From positions 9,486,001-9,550,000 of the forward strand of contig NC_061463.1 in assembly GCF_022581195.2 (NCBI RefSeq): a DNA stretch of 64,000 bases, read 5' to 3'. The position numbers and the translations under genes are program-made. The first letter of the stretch is position 1, and each line of letters begins with the position of its first letter. Source of the DNA: Helicoverpa zea. Lineage: Eukaryota; Arthropoda; Insecta; Lepidoptera; Noctuidae. Of the stretch, positions 1-13,204 are shown piece after piece. The notes below the pieces were generated by a model that saw only the letters and a list, made by a program, of their open reading frames with translations, had not been told where the DNA came from and searched no databases.

Positions 1-1040
1 ACCATACATAGGTCCTTCTAAGCTAAACATGTGGCTAAACTTCAAAGTAATATCCATACAATATTCTGAAATATTAATAGTGTTTTCTTCATAAGAGAAA
101 CGTAATTTATAACATTTTTCGCGCTTGACTTCTTTCTGATAAGTTATGACATGATACATCAGTTTTTCAAGGGGACTAAACACTAAATAATGACGCGTAA
201 ATATTCGCTTACACAGTTTACTGGTGTTAGACACGACACTTGAAATAAAAAGTAAATACCGGTGATATTTTTTACCTACGTTAGTTTTACAGCAAAAGTT
301 TACCACATAATATAGCGACCATTGCGGATATATATATTTATCATCAATATTTAAAATCTTCTACAGCAGCAAAGCTAAATGTCATTCAACAATATCCTGA
401 ATGTTCATGAATTGAAACTACTATGTACTTTTTTGAAAATAAAATCATATTTGAAATTGATAGCCTCGAATGAGATATAAATCAATTCTTATAAGTAACG
501 AGGTATTCGTATTGACATTTCGAAATATCTCAGCCTTTGGCAAATTGAAGAATAATATTACGGAACATTTTTGGCACATGGGAATTTTAACTTAGTCATG
601 TACCCTTTTTACCGAGGAAATGATATAAAATACCTGTTAAGTCGATCCCTTCCCCGTAGAGTGAAATGTCAGGCGTAGGTGCTGATAAACTGCTGCTTGG
701 CTGTATGGACCAACAACCTGCCTACCCACGCTGACGGTGGTTAACGTATAGGAGCTAGGGAAACTTCTGGACCGATTAATGTTGAGGTATCAGAATAAGT
801 TTATCGTGAAAATCTGCTTTACGCTCTATCGTACGAAATTCCAAACGGTTTGAGCTAACTTGAAAGTACCTAACTTAGAAAAGAAAAACTAGGGTTCGCA
901 GAAGGCCTTGATAGTCGACCAATAACGTAATTAGTGCGGGACTCTCACTGGGCTTAATTAATTTAACACTACCGTGTTTTAGACTTTAGAGGAAGACCCT
1001 AAAGTGCTTATTTTGAATAGGTAGAACAGAATCAATATTA
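1..1040. other. AT-rich non-coding stretch
   Basis: No exon, RNA gene or recognisable mobile element seen on either strand. It probably lies in an intron of gene A, whose later exons must be beyond the left edge, but that is inference from the open splice phase of the exon at 5913-6030. Confidence 0.5.
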
Positions 1041-1336
1041 AATTCTCAGTATATAAATAAATAATAAATAAATATAAATAATGTCGGGACACCTTTTTCA
1101 CACACGGTCGGTTAGCCCCATGGTAAGTTATTTATTAACTTGTGTTATGGATGCTAACACAACTGATAAACTACATATAGCTACATAATATACATATTTA
1201 TAAATACATATCATAACACCCAGACCACGGCCAACAAGCATGCTCATCACACAAATGTCGACCGAACCGGGAATCGAACCCGGGACCTCAGGTTCGGCGG
1301 TCCGGCATGATGACCATTGCGCCATCGAGGTCGTCA
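1041..1336 (-). mobile_element. tRNA-headed SINE, minus orientation
   Basis: Read on the minus strand, the head has a perfect pol III A box (TGGCGCAATGG, 1314-1324) and B box (GGTTCGATTCC, 1270-1280) in tRNA-like spacing. A roughly 200-bp unrelated body follows, then an AT-rich tail of TATTTAT units (about 1041-1085). I recognise the body as one of the most common lepidopteran SINE sequences. Family knowledge: such elements are transcribed from the internal promoter and moved by a partner LINE. The tRNA part folds only partly, so it is not a functional tRNA gene. The exact ends are approximate; no target-site duplication was resolved. Confidence 0.85.
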
Positions 1337-4300
1337 GCGCGTATGCGGACAGTTTACTTAAAATCGGTGCCCAATGCCACAAGTAATTTCCCGGCGTTGG
1401 AAAGCAAAGCAATATTCCCGAAATATTAAAGGATTTAGCTGAGAATCCTTGCTAAACTGACCCTGTAAACAAGAATGAAACGAGCATCTAAATTTAAATA
1501 ACTGTCATATTCCATGAACATTTTCCTTGTAACGTTTACTCCGTTTCGTATGCACTTGTTTGGAGGACGAGATAGGTAAGGTTAAGACCTTGACCCACTT
1601 CAAAACTGCGTGTATTGTGGTCTGACCCACCTGTCGATCGTTTGGGTTTTGACAGCAAACTTTTGGAACCTGTTGACATGTTTGACAGCTGCCCTTGACT
1701 TCTTGATTGGTTCATTGAAGATCGCAACGGGTTTTTCGACGAAATTGAATTCTTATTGATCGGCAGGAACGATATTTCATTGGAATTGGCTGAATAAGTG
1801 ATGACGGCATTATATTTAATGGAGCTAGGGGGTTTACTTTAATCAATAAAAAAATAATTCATTGACTTTGCTGTATTTTTGTTCGCGATCGAATTTAAGG
1901 ATGAAGGCTGCGTATGTCCATGAATAAACTGAAATGATCACTGGACTGCGGCCAAGACATCTTCAGGACAATATCACAGCCCTGTCAATTTGAATATAAA
2001 AGTGCTAGAAATAGAGAACCGCTGCAGGAAAATTGAATGCAATAAATAATATTATTGAGGCTGGCGCACTCGAGAACCAACAACACTATACCAGAAGTGT
2101 TATAGTTTTGCATTATGTTCCGTATGCACCATTCTATTATGAAGGACTTGCCAGGTAAGGTCCCAACCTTGGCCTAGTTACCGCCTGACCAGAGCGTGAG
2201 CTTCGGACTTTACGTGCATTTATTTTGCGACACCCTCACTCGGCGTATATCGAAGGAAAATACGTAAAATACACCAGCTGTTGCGATATTTTACGTTGTT
2301 TTTAGTCGATTGCTTTTCCGTTCCCACGAAGTTATCTGCATAATGCATTACTGCTTGATGAAAATGGGTTTCTGCTGACAAATACGTAGTACCAACTCAG
2401 GTGCACGCTTAAGTAACTTTTATACATTTTTGCATAATGGCAGACTGGAGTCGTAGTCCCTCGTAACTGGCACGTTGAAAGACCATCATAATGTGAAGAT
2501 ACCTAGGTCTATTTTCATAAGGAATTGCGCTGCGATTTTTTTCCTGAATAAAAGGGGTTTAAGATGTCTTATTTGCAATTTTAGATGTCAATACGATTTT
2601 CCACAGATAGAAAGGCCAAAGGTAATAATTTGATATCATGATACATCCCCACGTTGTGCCTCAGGACTGCTATTAAATTGCACTCGTAAAAGGACACTTC
2701 GTGGACATATTTTATGGCGAAAATATATCCATTTTATATTACCTACTCTCTTTGAAAAGCTTCCGTGGCAAAAATGTTCAGTTAGGTACTTTTTGAGTCG
2801 GGTTACAGCCGCTGTAAAAATGCTATAAACTTTTGTCTTATTCTAATTAGTGAAGAGACTCTGTAAGCGTTTTGTGAAAATGGTTTTACTTATTTTCGAT
2901 CTACTAAAGACATCTTTGACTCTTCAGCTTTTTATGTGTTGGTAATACCGTGTAGATTTTTAAGAGCAGACTTTGCAGTATTTAAATTGCCATGTGGTTC
3001 TTTTCAAACAAATTCAGTTAAGATGCATAGTGGAGGTCATATGCAGATTTGTAGCGATACTTAGATAAAACTAAAATGGCCGTCTCTCGGGTACTAAAGT
3101 TATTCAAAGATGTTGCAGCTATTCTGTTATGTGCTTTAAGATTTAGACCGAACTATAGGATAAAGTGCAACAATTACGCGGCGATGTCTCCTTAATGAAA
3201 CATTACTTACACCACCGGAACGTACTTAGTGACGTCTTAGCTCTTGTTTCCTTGCAAACTAATGCATAAACTTGGAACTATCGTAAGTCTTAGACAAACA
3301 ACCTTGTGCCATATAGCCGGCTGGCTAGAGACCACGATCATAATATTCCTGCCCCAGTGCTTCTAAATAATTCATGCTAGAAAGGCTCACACGTACGTCT
3401 CCAGTCTCGGGGCTTGCACGCCAGTTCGCTAGCTCTACCTGTGGCCTATAAATTGAACATATTTGAATAATAAATTGATACACGAACGAATTCGATGGAT
3501 AAAGAAACACACGCCAATATGGAATTCTAGTCTAGCTAACGTTTGTATAGTGAATTATGTGGAAACGTACGTCTACAAATGGTATATTATTTAACTTGAA
3601 TTTTCCTTTCACTTGAGGGTAAAAAACCGCTAAAGAACCATACCTCGGCGCAATCGATGGCTCTAATTGATACGCCAAACGAAGCGAAATTGATGGACAC
3701 GCAGTTAAATTTTCTATCCAATTAATCTGTTACGATTCACAGTGACACGATACAATATACTTTCTGAGAACTATTATTATCGTTATGACAGATCATCATT
3801 TGATTATTTCGTGCTCAATTGCATAGTGTTAATGAATAGACATTGATTTCTCAAAAAGACAAATCGCGGGTAAACAAAGTTTTAAGGATTTTATAGCAAC
3901 TTACACTTATTTAGGATGCAGTACCCCTTTTCTGCAATGAGCTCGAACAGAAAGCATAACAAGTTGGATTAGTAATTAATGAATTCCATTACGTTTTTAA
4001 CGATACCATTTCTTCAATCGACAATTACACATAACATCGAACACGATACTGAGAATCCGTTCAACACAACTAATTCCTTGAATTAGGAATGCTGGAAGTG
4101 AAAACGTAGGTACTTTCCATTAGCAAAGCGTACAGACTTTATAGAGCCTAAATAATTTGTAGCAGATTACGTCTGTGTATGGTTCGAATTTGAATGCAAA
4201 GGGTACGAGGCTAAGGTAACGTTTGCCAATAATCACGATAACAATAGGGTTGCCTTATCCAGATGTAGCTCGGCCATCTGGGAAAAATAACAAGCAATAC

Positions 4301-5912
4301 GTTTATGTAAATCGACGTTCACGGTTGTGAATATGAAACTACACAGAAAATAACATTGGCAATTTAAACTGAACTGTAGAGCTTTTTAGATATTCCACAA
4401 AGCTAAAATGTAACAGACAATCTGCATATTTCTACGATCTTTCGTTAAATACTTGGGAGTTTAAACAATCTATTTAATCCGCCCACTTTAAATTCGGGGA
4501 ACAAATTCCGTAGGTTTAAATTTGCAAATTGGGCGGATTCATGTAACGATGGGTATATATGGGGACGCAAGCGTGACGTATACATGGGCTGTCTAAAAGG
4601 GACGTTTGGAACTTTCAACCCTACGCTCGCCGGGTGTTTGGCGTGTCAACGTGACTGCGGTCACGGCCGGGCGGTAGCACGCAGAAATAGACTGAGGGCG
4701 TATGTTTGACAGGTTAAACGCATTGTTATTTGGATGTCACCTGGTGAGAGATGCGTGTGGGACATCTGGCTTTAGCACGCTCACGTTATGGCAAACTCTC
4801 TGCCTACACACTCTGATCAGACCCTTATAAAATAAACAGGAGTTTCGAAGTGCTCTTTGGTTTACAGATTACGTCAACTTCCGATGACATTTTGCCTGAG
4901 TTCATTTTTATTTTATGAGACAAAAAATCATGAGGAAAGTTAACTTGAAATAAAAATGAGTTAAAAATGTATCAAACTTATCAAATTTGCGTGGGCCACA
5001 CAAAAATAGAAAAAGTTTGATCTAGTCTTCCGAAGCAAATCCTTTTTCAGGAAAAATAGATTTAGTACAACTTTATCCTATTGGCAGAACATTATTTATT
5101 TATATACTTTAGCTTCCCGTCCTGATACCTATATGTATATAGACGATACATCTGATATGCGAGTCATAGATAAACATTATTGATCTAGGTAAAAACTGGA
5201 ATTTCATTAAATATGTTCAGACAGAAAAAGGGGTATTTGGACCCCACAACTTTATAAAAAAAACATCAACACTCTGTATCAAACATAATACTAAAAGCTT
5301 ATTTTATCTCAACCCACCACTGAGCAATTACGGGTCTTAAATACCTTTAAAAACATAAAAGTAAAAAATAACGAGATATTCTAATTATAGTATTAAAACA
5401 AATGAAAGGTCGAGATTTCTGCGGGAGCTAAGTGTGAACAGTAAAATCCGTTGCGACGCCGATTTGTCACGAAAGAATTTTAAACTGTGCGATAATTTAC
5501 GAAATCCTTTACGGCATACAGCGTCAAGAGTACCATTTTGTCGAAACGAAACGAAATTAACTGCGAGACAAATGGTGACAGTGAGAACGTGTGAGTTTTG
5601 TGTTGTTAATGCGTCTGCATGTTAACCGTTAATCGCTATGTATTTCACAATGTATTTAACTTTATGTGAATTGTGATGGTACTTTTTGTTCGCATTCAAA
5701 AAGTTTCCCAAATAACTTATATTGCAATGTTTTCCTCTAGTAAAAAAATACGATATTCAATGTCCTACGGACATGTAGATACGTAATCCTCGCGATCCTA
5801 AGAAACCCAATTCAAACGGCCTACTTTTAAAACTGACAATCAAATTCCTCTACCGTCGAAACATTGACACTATAGTACACTCAAAATACTATACTTAAAT
5901 ATAAGTACTCAC
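1337..5912. other. Non-coding stretch, probable intron of gene A
   Basis: No supported exon. There is a small 10-bp inverted repeat (AATCCGCCCA at 4476-4485 and its complement at 4530-4539) and a somewhat GC-richer patch at 4560-4800 that I cannot assign. Short ORFs here have no recognisable content. Confidence 0.5.
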
Positions 5913-6030
5913 CAGCAGCATCGGTGTTAACGGTAGGCTGCGCAAGAGTTCGTTTCGGCGCGCTGCTGGTAGTGCGCGGTGACGGCTGTGCGCGCCTGCA
6001 CGGAGGTGTGCACTCCGGTCCATTCGGACG
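5913..6030 (-). CDS. Gene A coding exon 3 (supervillin-like, N-terminal region)
   Basis: A 118-nt exon bounded by an acceptor (TTTCAG, just above 6030) and a consensus donor (GTGAGT, 5907-5912). The preceding exon ends in phase 0, and in that phase the exon is open throughout, giving residues 363-401 of gene A plus one base. The peptide is rich in Pro, Arg, Ser and Thr (it starts RPNGPECTPPCRR) and is likely disordered. It ends in phase 1, so the gene continues to the left, outside the window or in an exon I could not recognise. It is much richer in GC than the surrounding intron, which supports coding use. Confidence 0.75.
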
Positions 6031-9000
6031 CTGAAACAATGGAGAAAAAAATTAAAGATAAGTCTGTTTTCTATAGATCTAGAATTACACTAAATAAAGT
6101 TAAACTTGGTAGGGGTTAAAGAATTTAACAATTTAACATGCCTTTCCTGTTTCGGAATTCAATTCGATGGGCGTACATATACCAAGAATTATATTGTTGT
6201 TTTTGTATTATTCAATAGTTAAACATTATCTTTTGCATAATACAGGAAGAGTGCATTTAGTGCACCTGTATTTATAAAATATGTAAAACAAAGCCTCATA
6301 AACATTTAGGACATAAAACTGAGTGTTTCGTTTCGACCACAAATTAGGAAAAATTAACCAAAAATTAGGTTAATTTTTCACAAAAGAGTTGCGTGTGGTT
6401 AATCTATTAACGCAATAAGAATTTACAGGCCTAGTACATAATAAACATACAAATTCAAAGAAGACAACTTAAAGTTGAAAAAAACAACTGCATAAATTCA
6501 TTAATTTAAACAAATTCATAATAATTCAATTTTATAGTCAAATAAATATAATATTTCTACACAGAATTAAATGCAAAGTATTTCTTTATAATAAGTCGTT
6601 TAAATTTTCATTATGACTTTTAAGCTTATTTGCTCAATCATAAAAGAAACTCCGACCGTGAACTTGAGACACCCTTGACCTCAAGAGTTAAGACTTTGAA
6701 CTGAAGTACAATAATTATAAATTATTTACTCATTCTCAAGTATAATGAAGGACTACTTAATAATTTGTAAAGATCTCGTCTGAAATAATAGAGATAAAAC
6801 GTTTAGTCTAAGAGTATATAATAGGCTTGCTTCTCAGTGTGATCCATCAATGAAATTAATTGAATTGTTGTCATGATGGCATTATTATTGAGAATTCTTG
6901 GTATCTGATAGCATAATATGGGAGATTAATAACCCTGATAGAGATGAAGTTCGATCATTAGATTACAACGAAGACTTTACGCCAATTTATTTTGCCAAAA
7001 CTACGTAAAGGGGTAAATTGTCATACATTTTTGATACTATACTATATTTACAGTATTGAATCCGTGATTGAATTACAATTATTTACTCAAAATCAAATCG
7101 ACTTTTCGTCTAACAAATTAGTCAAATACAGCCTTGAGGTCCATCCAAAGCGTCAAAATAACCAAAAATAAATTACTCTTAACTAATATTTCATACGGCC
7201 ATTGACTTATGACATTGAATTTGGAACCGTACCTACTGAATATAGAAAATAGATACTGTCTAAACCACTTACCATTTTATTTATTTTATACTCCTTAAAG
7301 TAAATTCTCATATTGGCAACAGAATGACTCTTTAACTTTATGCGTTACATAGAATTAAGAGTCGGACTCACTTATTCACTTCACGTCTGACTATTGTACG
7401 TTTATACCTAAAAGTTAAATGATAAGCTCATAGCTCCTAGTGATGTCATGGATACAACCTTTGAAGAATTTCTAGTGCGTAAGTGTACCTTCAAGAAATA
7501 TATTTAAGACCCGAAATGAAATAAAAGATTTGGCATTTGTGCCTACTCAGCGTTAACTTACAACATAAAGGCATCTTTTTATCCAGGTGCGGGAATAAGC
7601 TCCCTTTACGAAGAGAAGAAACCCGCAGACGAAAGATAGTATTAGAATAATTATTTGCAGTAGCATCCCAAGTTCAGTGAATGTAACAGCTGTGGCGTCT
7701 GTTCATTACAGGTTTCTAGTTAAGTTCGCTTGATAGAGACTGCCTATGTTTGACTACGAAGGTGCATACAGTGTTTGATTGGAAACTTAAACTTAGACTG
7801 GATCTAGAATCCCGCTTAACTTGCACAACTAAGTATTAACTCGTTACTAAGAAAATCAAAACTGTTCTTGTAGTTGAAATAGGTATTGTTGGAAAGATTA
7901 ATTAACTGAATACGAAAACCGACAAAGAACTTCAAAAAACAATAAAAACAGTCGGCGAACTTCAGTGAGTAGCCCTTTTTGCGTAGGGTTTCCCATTACC
8001 TCTCCAACTTAGTTGGCAAGGAAACATCGAAAGAACTTATATAATTAAGGGTATTCGCAAATGTTTACTCTACCCCGGGTACCGCAAACTGCCTTAATTC
8101 GCCCGAAAAATATCCGCAGCTCTTACTTAGACAGATTAAATTAATCTACTTCAGGTCACCCTTTTCTAAGAGTATATTTAAGCTCAAGGATTCTTGGCGA
8201 TATTAAAATTCTAAGAAGATCATGGATCGTAAATTGTGAAGCGAAAGGCAAATAATTACTCAAATATTGAAATATTAATTTTCTGTACAAAGTAAAACTT
8301 GACTATCAAACTAATATTGAAGTTCGATATATTAGTGCTTGAAGAAAATTCAACACTGGATGGCTAAACTAACACAAAAGTGGAGCCTAATATTGACAAA
8401 CTCATACGCCGGTTTGAGACATAGAACAATGTGCGTAGGACAAAGTTTCGAGAACCTATTTACTGGCAGACCAAAACCATGTTATGTTAAACAATTTTCT
8501 GCAAAACTTTGATACAAATTCTTGAGTAGATATGTCAAGGAGAGGAGTAAGACATTTGGAACCTGGTTATCTAGGCCGCTAGGTTGTAGGTAATAGTTAC
8601 CTACTCAAAGAATTCGACGAATTATGTCAAGGACGAAATTATTACAATTCTTGTGAGACAAAATTAGATTACGTAGGACTTATGAAAACAAGGGAAGGGA
8701 ACAAAGTGTTTAATTTATGATTGTTAATTTGCTGAATGCGAACTAGAGAAAAAGCCAAAAAGATCAATTAGGGTTACAAGTCAAAGCTGTGGGAGGATGT
8801 GGGCTTGATAGACTGAAAATATTGTTTTCACAGTAAAGTTAATTTAACAACTTATGCAAAATCAACAATATTTTTAATCGATCAGGGAGATTCTGAACAT
8901 AATTATGGAATTTCTGTTATCAATGAAAATTACATACTGTAGGTACGTTTGGAGAACTAAAGGATTAAACAAGTCGAGTACTTAATGATAACTTATCAAC

Positions 9001-12000
9001 AGTCTTAATAAAACAAACCACTCTATTTTATCGCTAACACAAAACAAGTTAAATTAGTTCTAAATCTGAGAACAATGTAAGCTCGCAAACTAGATGTTTC
9101 GAAACCGCTTAGATCTCGGTCTGTGGCAGGACAACCTTCAACGGCTAGATAGATTGTCTGATCTACGTAACTTAAGCCAACGAACTATCTGCTCTATGCA
9201 AATTTGTAATACTAAACTTAGATATCAAGTATTCGGTACTTGAAGTTTGAACGCGTTCAATCGAATTGAGCTGTAAAATTATGCAATGATTATAACACCT
9301 ATGAATATGATCGAATTGATACTTGTAAAATAAAATATGGCTATAAATTCTCAAACCTTAATCTCTTTATAATGTAAGCAGATTATGATTGATTCAATAA
9401 ACTTTGTTTAAATAAAATGGTATTTTGACTGTCAGTCAACTTACAGCCAATCACAAATTCACTTAGTTAAATATTGATCAGTTGAAAACAGTAAAATGAG
9501 GGATTTTATGTGCTTAACTTTGTATCCTTGTCCATTAGCTGTTGACAACATAATGCTGAGTCGAATCCGCAGGATTAGTTAAATGAAAACTTTTATTTAA
9601 TGTGGCTTTTGGTAGTTACTATCAGACTTAGAATAGACGGAGTATTTTTAGATAACAGATTTAATTTAGCAATTATAATTCAACCAAGAATATTACTTTT
9701 ATTTTAGCTTGTATTACAGGTAGTTTGCATAGGTAGTTTAAATATGTGTACTTTCCATAAACTGCAAAACAAGCTATAAATTAGTGACACAATATCGCAT
9801 GTTATATTTAAAGTAGCACGCACACATACCTCAAGTTTTAATAACTCTTTAATTACTCGATACGTAAATAAGCAGACAGTTATTTCTACATAAGCAGATA
9901 TTTATTTCTTACGACTGCCTTAATTTTATGTTCCAATAAAGCGGAAAATCGAATGACTAGTAAGTAGTGTGGTATAGAATTTTCAGTTATTAGCTGTCAT
10001 AGTATATTACTAAGATAATTAATAAGTGAAATTATGGACAAACTATTGTGGTTGTTTTACTGCTTATTGATTACTGGAAATATTTGAATAATTAACATGT
10101 TTGTCTCGTTGAAAAATACGTGCCTACTTTCTAGAAGAAAAAAATACAATCAATATATGCTACCTGTACTTCATAATTACAAGTTTAACGATTAATCTGT
10201 ATTGTATATACAACATGACAGAATTTTAATATGTATCTACTTATTTACGATGTAACTTAGGGAAGATCCACTAAAGAGTGACCTATCACGATTTTAATAA
10301 AGGGCACTTTATTTACCAAGGGACTACCAAATATATGGAACGTTCTGTCACCATGGAAACTTAAGATTTCGTAATTAGGCAGGACTTAAAGTATGTGATG
10401 TATATTTGGCAGAAACTATTCTGATATCATGTCTCCTTTATAAGTTCTAAGATGAAACCGAATCACTAATTAAGATGTTGGCGCGAAGGGGCTTGGCGCT
10501 TATCATAAGGCTTAAATATACGATTCAATAGAACAGTGTAGGCCGAAAAACACAGCTCAAAACCCACATAGATTGAGTAATATCCCTATCTAGAATAAGA
10601 TCTAGCTATTACTAAAAAGAGAAGGGTTATTTAATGATAGAAGCTACCTACATCCTAAGCCTTTTAAGCAGCATTGACTTATAGTTTGATTTAGCCTTCT
10701 TAAAATTTGTTGTTAGAGGAAACTAAATGGATTGATTTTCACTATTAAATTTAAATAACTGTAATCTGCAAAGTAACTATAAAGATTGATTCTGAAAGAG
10801 AACTGAACCTAATCAAATTCATCTTTCCTTAAGTCCTTTCAAAGTAACTGAAAAGTATACCTAAGTATTTCCCATCAATTTCTGAGTTCACAAACGTAAA
10901 TAAAACTGTAATCTACTTGATAGACTGCAACATAATTTTCTCCGAGACAAGAGCGTCACGACGGCACACTTATTCACCATACAAGGCGTCATTCACGAGG
11001 TTACTGATTAACTTCTACTTCCGACAACAATACCCGTATTCACTTATCGGTTAATTCAATGTCGTCTAACAAAACGGAAACGTTACACTGAAAGTGTTGC
11101 TAATAGATTTCTAAATACGTTTACTTTGTTGTAATTACGACGACAAATTGGATAAAAGGCGATATGTATCATGACATCATTAGTGGTTATGAGGACATAA
11201 AAATATTATCAAAACAACTGCATAGTATATAAGACGATCAACTTCCAAAAAACGTCCAAAACAAGATAAAAACCGAAATAACTTTCAATCACTGTTTCAA
11301 AACACAAACCATTTAAACGTAACTATTACACAAAACTATAACATAGAAACTATATACAATCGCACATAAATCACGATACAAACGGCAATAGAGACATGCG
11401 CAGACGCCGATGCGCGTAAACACGCGCGGAGTGAGTTCGCAACTGCGATATGGAGTCACGAGCGGCGCGAGCGCACCTTCTTTCACTTCGGTACGACCAT
11501 TCATAACAACACCTGGTTACAATTTGACAAGAACTAAAGTATTTTACCCTATCAAAATTAAAATTACAAACAAACATTAAAATGTAAAAGAAAATGATGA
11601 CATATTAATTATGTACCTATCTACAGCCTTTATGAAAAGATGAAATAACACAAATATAGGAGAGTATCAATACAATGTTTCTTGCGTAATAATCAGAAAC
11701 GCGCTTGCCAAACAATATGATTTCATTGGCACTTTCCCCACAAAATACTTTATTGCAACGGATATGGTGGTGACAATGACAGATAACTCTAGTTGACTGC
11801 GTCGGGGCATCGGTTTTGATTTGACAATATGGACGATTATCGATTTTGTCAAGTTGAGATTAAATATTTCTGCATTTGATGCGAACATCTTATAGCCATA
11901 TTCGGTTTGTCCGATACTTCATACAAACAAGCTATCAGGTAGGAAATTGACAATTACATCGACCAGGTACTTGCAGGTACATACATGATCATTATGTAAT

Positions 12001-12946
12001 CATGTCTTTAAACAATAAACACACATCATGCTAATTAAATTTCTATGCGCTCATGATGTCACTAAATGCACGCTCCTGCTAATTATTCTAATATGGCGTG
12101 CAATTAAAATACCACTTCCTAGTACTGGTGAAAATTAACCGAAGATACTTGCACGGAAACCGGAACGGGTTTAATATTCATTTGTAACGTTTTAACGGTC
12201 AAATGGGTATTAGAACATACGTGCAGAAGATAGGATCAATTATCCACAAACCTTCTTGACAGTCGGGTTAAAAATGTTCATTATTTAACTTTTAATCTGA
12301 CAACTGATTTCGAGTGATGATCCAACTAGAATTACTCAGTCTAAGAGATAAATATTGTATGCCAAAAAATACTGCATGACCAATGTTATACCTAATGTAA
12401 ATAAATGGTCCACTTAAATTACAATTGAGGTCAAACGCCTAATGACCACAACGGATTTCACGGTAACATACAGGATTAGGCACATACCACGATTTGCATT
12501 ACCGAGATAGATGTCGTACAGTCGGTGACAAAAGCTGTTACTAGTTAATACGCATTATATTGACATAATGCGGTTAATACCTAAGTACATTGTAGTAAAT
12601 AGGATGAGTAGTATACAACCTGTGGTTTATTGTACTGATTGCGGTTGTTGTCAAAACAAAGAAAACATTTACGATGGTTCATTAGTATACGAAGTTAAAA
12701 ATGCATTCCATGTAGAATGTTTAGACAAGCCATTTTTTCGATATAATACTAAATTACTTCAACAGTTGAAATAGGTCCATATACTTCATACCCACGCCTG
12801 AACGATCATCAACGTAAATAAGAATGATTCAACATAATAAATACCAAATCATAGTATTTATACATATTGGAATGATCTCAGCTACTTAGAATAAAAATAA
12901 TAACAGATGACATGACAGCAGGTTAAGAAAAAAAACTTGAGTATAA
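6031..12946. other. Large intron 2 of gene A, left part
   Basis: AT-rich DNA with no supported exon. At 11395-11475 there is a CpG-rich patch that stands out from the background. It could be an internal promoter or alternative first exon of gene A, but I found no matching splice donor. A short near-palindrome (GTAGGTAA and its complement, 8585-8603) is of no evident meaning. Confidence 0.6.
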
Positions 12947-13201
12947 AGGCTCGAGCAGACCGGATGCGTATGCGTAACCACGCGCGTAGTCACGCGCGTA
13001 GTTACGGCGTAACCATGAGTTGTAATGTATGGAAATGTATGAGACAGGCCACACCGCTTGCGTAACGACGCGCGTGTCTACGTTGCGCAAGCGGTGTGGC
13101 CTGTCTCATACATTTCCATACATTACAACTCATGGTTACGCCGTAACTACGCGCGTGACTACGCGCGTGGTTACGCATACGCATCCGGTCTGCTCGAGCC
13201 T
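12947..13201. mobile_element. 255-bp perfect foldback (MITE-like) element
   Basis: The left arm (12947-13062) and right arm (13086-13201) are exact reverse complements over all 116 bp, around a 23-bp spacer. The ends read AGGCTCGAGC...GCTCGAGCCT and are flanked by TAA on both sides (12944-12946 and 13202-13204). A 3-bp TAA/TTA duplication is typical of PIF/Harbinger elements, so a non-autonomous Harbinger-like element is the best guess; the terminal sequence alone does not prove it. The arms are GC-rich and carry repeated ACGCGCGTAGT-type units. It sits inside intron 2 of gene A, so transcripts of gene A would carry a very long hairpin. There is no coding capacity: the ORFs on both strands are mirror images of each other. 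Confidence 0.9.
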
Positions 13202-13204
13202 TAA

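Noticed and set aside
1261..1335. Possible tRNA gene on the minus strand
   Set aside because: A and B boxes are perfect, but the acceptor stem pairs only partly and the sequence continues into a known SINE body and tail.
3395..3436. 42-nt minus-strand micro-exon of gene A (GCCACAG acceptor, GAC|GTACGT donor)
   Set aside because: The phase fits and it is open, but a 42-nt open stretch is expected by chance, the pyrimidine tract is poor and the peptide matches nothing I know.
12568..12774. 68-codon plus ORF with several cysteines (CTDCGCCQ)
   Set aside because: No start context, splice sites or recognisable zinc-finger spacing; AT-rich like the intron around it.
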